From Hymenopellis radicata (Eukaryota > Basidiomycota > Agaricomycetes > Agaricales > Physalacriaceae), in assembly GCA_015501595.1 (NCBI GenBank), contig JADNRX010000070.1, positions 1-64,000 on the forward strand: a stretch of 64,000 bases of DNA, given 5' to 3'. This document shows positions 57,316 through 64,000 of the stretch, piece by piece (position 1 is the stretch's first letter; every line of letters starts with the position of its first letter). Made by a program: the position numbers and the translations under genes. The notes under the pieces are model-generated. The model saw nothing but the letters and a program-made list of their open reading frames with translations. It ran no database searches and was not told where the DNA came from.

Positions 57316-59498
57316 TCAGCAAAGACCATGCTTCGCGAGAAGGTCGGAGAGGAAAGGCAGTTCGGTCTTTGCGCTCTCTTCCTGGCACTCCTGATTCACA
57401 TATTCGTCGCAATAGCGCTCATCGACTTCATTAAACTCCCCTCCCTCCTCATCGTCGTACTGCTCCAGCTCCAGCTTCCCGTCGCGCATGAGATCCTCAA
57501 ACTTCTGGCAGGAAACGAGATGCAGCCCAAAAACGTCTAGTTCGCACACCTGATCCCAGCAGTACGGACAGTACATCTTCAACACCTTGCGCTTGATGCC
57601 CCTCGTGAACGGGACGGCGTCGACGTTCTTGACGACCCCCTTGTCGACGATGGTCCGCCAGGTGCTATCTCCGACAGCGTGTTTCTCGTAACCGTGGGGA
57701 GTAATGTCCTCGAGCGATTTGAGCACGGTCGGGCTGTCCGCCGGACAATATGGGCATAGAAACTTCTGCGGGACCTCGGTGATGGCGAAAAAGTATTCGC
57801 GATCGACGCCTGGGTACTTCTCGTGGAGCTTCTTCGCCGCTTTGTCCGTCACCAGCACCATGCGCGTCAACCATACCTCGCTGTGGGATATTCTCAGCGA
57901 GATCATCAACAAAAGCGAGGAAACAACCTACTCTTGGGCGGACAAGTCCTCCTGGTGATCTACCCACTTCTGGCCGAGCTCTTCTTCAATCTTCCTCCGT
58001 TCTTCAAGGGGAAGCTTCAAGAAAGATTTGTCGTCCCTGCTTCCTGGTCAGCTGTTTCGCCAAACTAAAAGAATGAAAACTCACGAAATGCTCATACTCG
58101 AGCGAATCGTCTTGATCTCGCAGAGCTTCATGGACGGCCGCTCTGGCGTAAGCTCCAGCATTCTCTTCACAGCCTCATACTGACGTGAACTAAGCTTGAG
58201 TTTCTTCGCCTTCCCGGCCTCCGACTCGGGGTCCGGTGAACGTGGACGCTTCAGCCTGCCGCCATCATCGGTGTCCACTGCACGCTGTAAGTGGAAGTGG
58301 AAGCTATAGGAGGAGGAGGTGGTGGAGGCCTGTTCACATCGCATGTCACGAAGTTGTCGTTGAGAACTTGGTTCCTCGAGAACATTTTCTTGCTCGCATC
58401 TGAGTCGCGACTTTTGCGCCCTGACGCCTGACGGCAATTGCCTGGGGGTTTACTCTGTTGTTGGCTATGGTCATCCGGAATAGAGACAATGGCCTGATCG
58501 GGGTACTGGAGAAATGTCGCCTGCGACTGAGGAAGTTGACCGAATGGAGTGTACTGAGGTCGGGGCTGGAGTTTGGGGCGTGCGTCCGCGTTCATGGCCT
58601 GATATTGCATTACACCCATGAACTCGTTAGGGAATGAATGGCCAGAAGGTCCAAGAGGGAACGAGTTCATTCCGCCTGAAGGTCCAGCGTTAGGACCCAA
58701 CGGAAGCGCAGCGGGGAAAATTTGCTGCTGATGCGGAGCAAAATGACCGTGATGCTGGGAATTGTAGATCGGATAGTACATGCTCTGTGCGTCGACAGGA
58801 TGATTTAATTGGTTCGTGGCGCTAGGGTATCCTTGCATTTGCGGACGTTCAAATGGGTACATTGGCTGGTTCGGAATGGGAGCGGGATATCCCTGCGAGG
58901 GAACAGGCTGGAACTGGAACTGCTGCAGTGAATTAACAAATTCGCTGGACGGTTGGATGGAAGCAGGATATCCCGGCGTGTGTGCGTCGACATTGGGAGA
59001 CATCTGCTGCTGCTGAGGATTGCCATATTGCATCTGCTCAATGCCAGATACATCGAACTGTTGCTGAGCAGCGGCGAAGGGGTATTGGTGCGCCACACCA
59101 GTGGGAATCTGTTGTAGGCCAGCGGGATTTACGAACTGCTGTTCCTCGGGGGGAGGAGCGTCGATGCCGTGAGTACTCTGCTGAAACAAGGCCGCCACTG
59201 CCTCGTCTATACCAGGTAACGAGGCGAACGATTGCGCGGGAGCATGTTGGTGGTGCTGAGGGTCTGTAGACGCAGCGTCGTGTGATGGGGGTTCGAAAGC
59301 TATGAACGCGTTTACGGCGTCCCAGTCAATGGGAGATGCGGTGCCGGAGCGGTCAATGGAGGGTGATGCGTCGGCTGCCCAGTCCGTGGGTGGGTTGACA
59401 AAGGGCGCGTCGCTCCACGCAGGAGCGGAGAATGAGCCGCTTGTATCCTCTCCTCGCTCAACGAGGTTCGGCTCAGATTGCATAGAGTTATAATCCAT
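57316..59498 (-). CDS. Uncharacterised Gln/Pro-rich protein with CPYC zinc-binding motifs
   Basis: Start taken at the ATG at 59498 (MDYNSMQSEPNLV); an in-frame GTG lies further up. Residues 1-~390 are low-complexity, rich in Gln, Pro, Tyr and Ser, and probably disordered. Introns: GTGAAC...TTACAG (about 58275-58335), GTATGAG...GACCAG and GTAGGTTG...CCACAG, all in phase. The C-terminal part is structured: RLKRPRSPDPES, SSRQYEAVKRMLELTPER, LPLEERRKIEEELGQKWVDH, YPGVDREYFFAITEV. It has FLCPYCPAD...HGYEKH and MYCPYCWDQ...HLVSC, two CxxC...H/C sets that look like zinc sites. It ends DLLAKHGLC. Low-complexity N-terminus plus Zn-binding C-terminus suggests a nuclear regulator; that is inference. Confidence 0.7.
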
Positions 59499-62013
59499 GT
59501 GTACCTCGCTAACAAAATGAGAGATGTAGGAATCTAGTAAGAAGTCGCTCACCCAGGAGGAATAACGGGGAGTTGATAGTGGGTATCAAGCGTTGAGGGT
59601 ATTGTCTGAACAATAGTCAGCACTGAGTTCGCCCAATGAGCAACAATAATAAAGCTCACCGATAGCATAGACAGAAATCAGGAGGAAATACAGTACAGGG
59701 AAAAAAAGAAGGACAAGATGGTGGTTGTAGTGGTTAGAAGACAACAATGTGGACGCACAATCGAAAGCCCCGTGACTTCATTGTTTGTCACGATTGGGAC
59801 GCATTGTTCGCCAAATTCATGCATGCGCAGCCATTTCGGGACACGGATTGGACATAAAGTATACGTTACGGCGATAGGTGCACGCCTCAGTCGAGAGAGT
59901 GGTGAAAGACCAGGCAAAGTCGCTCACGAATGCCGACGAGGATTGGATTTTTTGAGATTGGTGGTCGACGCTGCCAGAGAAACGCATGGCTGTAAAACAG
60001 CAATTCCTTGGCACAGATTTCGTGGTCCTTCTCGCCGTCCGGACTCTCACGAAGCCGAAAATTGCGGAGAGTATATGCGCCACACTTCTTTCGATTAAAT
60101 TAACCGACCGATAGACCTCAAGACGTCCTCCTCGAGAAGTCAGCAGTTCATTTCGTTCGATTGCGCTTCGCGCGCACTGGGATTATCCATATACAAGTCC
60201 GTTCAAGTTCATGTCGAAGTATTTCTGAAATCTGCGAGTTTGAGTATTTCCAAATGCGAAGACATAGAGGCATGTTACCCACTACAGATAATATCCAGAT
60301 GTAAGAGGCATGTAGCTCTTTTGCTTTCATGGGGGAGAGCACTTTCGCCTCAGTGATGAAGAGTGATTTTACCTCCTAGTTTCCAACTGCGGCGCTCGAA
60401 GCTACACAAAGGTATCGGGCACTTGCATCGAAGAAGGTCTGCATTGGAAGCAAAAACGCTCGAGAGCTGCGTTATTTTTCAAGTAGACTTCGCAGTTGCT
60501 GTCCGAAGGAAAAGGGAAAAAATCAGAATCGCGTATCATCGCTCATCCACGTGCTAGGAACACGTCTTGCCCGGCCCTAAAGCAACCGCCCATCATCGGT
60601 TCCCCAAAACAACACAGTGATTGTAGGATAATGGCCTATGGCCCATGTCTGTACAGACAGCCGAGTTTTCAAGTTTTTCAAGTTGCGGAGAAGAGAGAGA
60701 AAAGAGAGAAGAGGGAGAGGATTATACAGGTACATTAGCATTTAATGACCAGAGCTTTTGCTGTGAAAATGACCCGGGAGCGCGGTATGAATAATGTCAG
60801 TCTGGATTTCAAGTCGGGCCCAAGCCCTCATTTGCTTTCAAGGCCTTAGTCCTTTCGGAGATACACCTCGATTTGGACTAAGGCCTCAGCCAATCGATTT
60901 CAAGTTTCAAATCACGCGATCCGGCTTCTTCGAGCCGGATCCTTCGCGCAAAGTCAAACACAGCGAGTCGTCGACGATTGCTGCCTGTCTTGACTTCAAC
61001 AACTCGGATGATGTGCTGACCTCACCGGACATGTACCGTGGATATTTTCTGCACACGAAATAACCGTTATCATCGAAATTGACAGCCTTGTTGACGACAC
61101 CGCGGTTTGTTTAGTTCACAGATTTGAGGTACACTTCGACCCAGCTGCAGAGGGGTCTAAAGCACAGATTGAGGACCTACAATGCATAGTTTGACTCAAG
61201 AGGCTCGTCGTCTCACCTGTGAAGATCATTCATAGAATGCCAAGCATCAGAGTTGGGCATCTGCCTTTTGTGACGCAACACGCGCAAGAAACACTATCAA
61301 CTTGCTCACGAAGACTAATTTCACTTATATTTTGTTTTCTGTATAATTTTCGCGCGCCTGCGGCGCATAATGAAGTGTCCGCAAAGCCGTTGAAAGTTGT
61401 TCGTGAGAATTGAGATACTGCACGCGCGCACTGTACAGTGCATCCAAGACTTAAAGCCCATTTGTGGGCCTCTACACTGTTGTCGTTTCAAGGGCATATA
61501 CTACTACCTCGCGCCCAAATGACAATACCAACTTGCTACACTCGAACGGCGAACGCGCACTCACACGCGAATTGATAGATCAAACCCCATGACGTGGCCG
61601 TTGATTCGGCAAATATGCCGGCCGTTGGCCTTAGTCCATATATAGACTAAGGCCTGTACAGACATGGATCATGGCCAGGATAATCGTTTACTTGACTGTC
61701 TGTAAAACAAACAAACAGTGAAGCACGGAAAGGAAGAACCATTCTCTTCTTCGACATCCATGTTGCTCAGAAAGGTAGGTCCTGGTAAAAGCAGGTAACA
61801 CCGTAGTGATGGACATTGTGTCAAAGACTATTACTCATACGCCGCCCGTCGGCAGCCAGTCGGACTCTCAATAATTTGATGAAGGTCCCTATCCTACTAA
61901 GTCCAGGTCATCCATCTACGCCCACCAACTCAGACTGGTAAGAAACCACCTCTCACGCAACTTCTAGTAGCTGAAACATATTCTAGTCTTTATAATTGTA
62001 GGGCATTCTATTC
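59499..62013. other. Gene-free region with hairpins
   Basis: No supported gene. Contains two hairpins of the same stem, GGCCTTAGTCC...GGACTAAGGCC, at about 60842-60889 and 61629-61652. It also has an inverted pair CCATGTCTGTACAG (about 60647) / CTGTACAGACATGG (about 61654), which may mark the ends of a decayed ~1-kb element. Confidence 0.4.
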
Positions 62014-63741
62014 ATGGCAGCTGACGCGGACGTGTGCTGTCCCGCATGCAACCTCGTATTCCCTGCGGGAAAGGGACGTTCCATCCCGCCTTGTTGTGAC
62101 GGTCTCTCGGCCTCAGAAAACGAAACAACATTTATCGACGCAAAACCTTTGGAGAGTGATGACCGTGCGCACCTCGCATATCTGAACTCTCGCATTGCAC
62201 ATCTCGACCAAAGCGGAGTTGAGCGCCGAGACGAGGTTCAGCCTCCTACTATATGTGCATCAAATCAAGTCATTCCGCCCATAGAATGCCTTCCAGATGA
62301 CGCTCTGCTTGACATCTTCTTCCACTGCACCCCGCTTTATTCTGGGAGGTCGTGGTCCGATTCGTTCACCAGATCCATGAACTCCCTGGATACCTGTAAC
62401 GCGCCTTGGTCTCTGTCGCAGGTATGCCAGAGGTGGAGAGACATCTGTCTATCATCGCGATTGCTTTGGTGTTTTGTGGGCGTTGACCTTGGCGGAATGC
62501 TATGGGTTGGACCGGCAGAGCAGTACAGGTTGAAGTTGCACCTGGACCGCTCGGGGGATTTGGACTCATTATATGTCAATCTATCCGTTGATGCTGTTTC
62601 GGAGTACGAATGGGGGTACGAATATGGGCAGGACGACGCAGCCACTTTGCGCCAGGAGGAAGCCATCCGCCGACAATTGCTGGATGTCCTAAAGGCCACG
62701 ACGCGACGTTGGAAAGGCCTACGGATCCATCTTCCCTATTCAATATTGTATAGTTTCTCGGACTGCATGTTTGGTTCACTGCAGGAGCTGCTCATCCAAT
62801 ACCCATCGTTCACAAACAATGCACCGTCACGGTTATTCAAGGTGTTTGAGACTACTCCTCGCCTACGAACCTTTGCATTGCTTGGCAACGTGTCTCGTTC
62901 AGATACGCTTATGATCCCTCGGATTGCGTGGTCGCAGATTACGGACTTTGGAAATACTCCCTCTCCTGCGTGGATTGCCATTGAACACTTGGGAATAATG
63001 AAAAATCTCCAGAGGTTGAATCTTGGGTCGATTCGGGTTGCAGGCACCTCGAGCTTGAACGGGCGGCCAATCTCCTTACCTTTCCTGACTTTCCTCTCCA
63101 TTCCGCGTGTTCAATTTCCATACGGAAATTTGTTTTCGGATGCCGTTCGCACTCCCGCCTTGAAACACCTCCGTCTCGGGGAGGGATACTGCTTGTCTAT
63201 AGGTCTTGCAGATCTGTGTGGTTCCCGTATGTTCAGCTCCGTGACACGACTGGAAATTGTCAACATGAACTTCACCGTCTCCTCGTACGGTCTTTATCAA
63301 TTCCTACTCGTCACTCCGAATGTGGAGCATTTCGAAATATCATCGCACCTTTCTGTCGGATTCTTCCAACGACTTACGCTCTCTGATTGCGGCGTGTATA
63401 CGAACTTGCTCCCAAGACTTCGCCTTCTGGACATAACCGAAGCGGAATATGCCATCGCACTTGACGATTGTATCCTCGACATGTTGGAGAGTCGCCGCGC
63501 TGTATTGCAGGAACTCCATACGTGTACGGGATTCTCCTGGGTCGGCGGGCGCCCGGACTCTTCCCGGTGGCAGAGGGTTCGTCAGGTTGTGCGAATCGTT
63601 CATACTCGCGAGACGTCTCATCTGGATGAGCTGGCTGTTGACTACGACGATGACGAGGATGGTGATAGTGATTATGTGCCGGGAACAGACTCGGAATCGG
63701 AGTATACCAGTGGTATGACCGATGAAGACGATGAAGACTGA
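62014..63741 (+). CDS. F-box protein, LRR-like C-terminus
   Basis: Single-exon gene of 575 residues. Its N-terminus has CCPACNLVFPAG...PCC, possibly a metal site. F-box-like segment at about residues 85-155: IECLPDDALLDIFFHC, then WSLSQVCQRWRDICLSSRLL. Such boxes recruit SCF ubiquitin ligases through Skp1. The rest repeats hydrophobic leucine-rich patterns (LRTFALLGN, LQRLNLGSI, LKHLRLGEG, VTRLEIVNM) typical of Agaricomycete F-box proteins that carry irregular LRRs for substrate binding. The tail is very acidic (DDDEDGDSDYV...DEDDED). Complete; one of a family usually present in hundreds of copies in such genomes. Confidence 0.85.
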   Translation: MAADADVCCPACNLVFPAGKGRSIPPCCDGLSASENETTFIDAKPLESDDRAHLAYLNSRIAHLDQSGVERRDEVQPPTICASNQVIPPIECLPDDALLDIFFHCTPLYSGRSWSDSFTRSMNSLDTCNAPWSLSQVCQRWRDICLSSRLLWCFVGVDLGGMLWVGPAEQYRLKLHLDRSGDLDSLYVNLSVDAVSEYEWGYEYGQDDAATLRQEEAIRRQLLDVLKATTRRWKGLRIHLPYSILYSFSDCMFGSLQELLIQYPSFTNNAPSRLFKVFETTPRLRTFALLGNVSRSDTLMIPRIAWSQITDFGNTPSPAWIAIEHLGIMKNLQRLNLGSIRVAGTSSLNGRPISLPFLTFLSIPRVQFPYGNLFSDAVRTPALKHLRLGEGYCLSIGLADLCGSRMFSSVTRLEIVNMNFTVSSYGLYQFLLVTPNVEHFEISSHLSVGFFQRLTLSDCGVYTNLLPRLRLLDITEAEYAIALDDCILDMLESRRAVLQELHTCTGFSWVGGRPDSSRWQRVRQVVRIVHTRETSHLDELAVDYDDDEDGDSDYVPGTDSESEYTSGMTDEDDED

Positions 63742-63824
63742 TAGACCCAGAGGCCGCGCGCATACATACTACTTATTCATGTAGAGTCGTCGCTTTGCCG
63801 GCCAGTATTGACTATGATCTTACC

Positions 63825-64000
63825 GCCGAGTGCGCTAACTCCGAGAAGACGAGGGTCGAGTCGCCCGTCAAGATTCAGAAGAAGACAGCATCATCAGGTT
63901 TATGAGCGCGGACTACGAGCTTGAGCCGGAGGATCTAGATGAGGGAGAGACTGCGGACAGAGAGGCGTCTATCTGCTTGAGGCAACGCACACCGGAGAAG
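63825..64000 (+). pseudogene. Internally deleted copy of the C2H2 gene (runs off right edge)
   Basis: 63825-63895 matches 55862-55932 and 63896-64000 matches 56243-56345 at high identity. The intervening ~310 bp, encoding both zinc fingers, is missing. The join lies in ...ATCATCAGGTTTATGAG, where the two sources share CA. A small deletion/insertion is also present (GATTCAGAAG). Continuation beyond the window is likely. Confidence 0.75.

Noticed and set aside
1..64000. CRISPR array, bacterial operons or ribosome-binding sites
   Set aside because: The window is eukaryotic, with spliced genes throughout; no regular spacer-repeat array was seen.

Overview
This window is nuclear DNA of a basidiomycete fungus, almost certainly an Agaricomycete (mushroom-forming lineage). 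The genes are cut by many short GT-AG introns, mostly 40-60 nt with CTRAY-like branch points. The recognisable families fit this lineage: a microsomal P450, a fungal HAK potassium transporter, ATG11, an SNG1/DUF3533 protein, two Agaricomycete-type seven-helix membrane proteins, Zn(II)2Cys6 and C2H2 factors and an F-box protein. There is also an intron-containing tRNA-Thr.

Layout. 0-6 kb: 5' part of a P450, then three tandem copies of a small unknown protein. Between copies 1 and 2 lies a gene with a PD-(D/E)XK-like pattern; between copies 2 and 3 lies a TA-flanked MITE. 7-12 kb: a C2H2 protein and a 14-exon gene that reads as an MLKL-like helical domain, a degenerate kinase and two zinc fingers. 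12-22 kb: HAK transporter (minus) and ATG11 (plus). 21.8-26.8 kb: a ~5 kb inverted duplication carrying twin, convergent, putatively secreted kinase-like genes. 27.7-32.5 kb: SNG1-like protein and a seven-helix protein. 32.8-37.2 kb: a nest of DNA transposons with readable target-site duplications. 38.7-42.5 kb: tRNA-Thr, a small coiled-coil protein and a second seven-helix protein. 44-46 kb: an LTR-flanked element with one Ala/Pro-rich ORF. 46-47.2 kb: a zinc-independent MDR oxidoreductase. 52-64 kb: Zn(II)2Cys6 factor, C2H2 factor, an uncharacterised Gln-rich protein with CPYC motifs, an F-box protein, and a truncated second copy of the C2H2 gene at the right edge. 47.2-52.1 and 52.9-55.4 kb hold no gene I can support.

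How it fits together. There is no metabolic cluster. The locus mixes housekeeping genes (HAK, ATG11, MDR, tRNA) with lineage-specific, duplication-prone genes and transposon debris. Two points deserve most attention. First, the MLKL-like pseudokinase/zinc-finger gene at 9,216-11,602 reads open through 13 phase-compatible introns. Second, several otherwise well-conserved genes are broken by single-base frame changes, mostly a missing base in a C or G run. That may be a consensus-sequence error rather than real gene decay, and should be settled before any gene here is called a pseudogene.

All calls come from reading the sequence by eye. No alignment, HMM or structure search was run, so family names rest on motif recognition.
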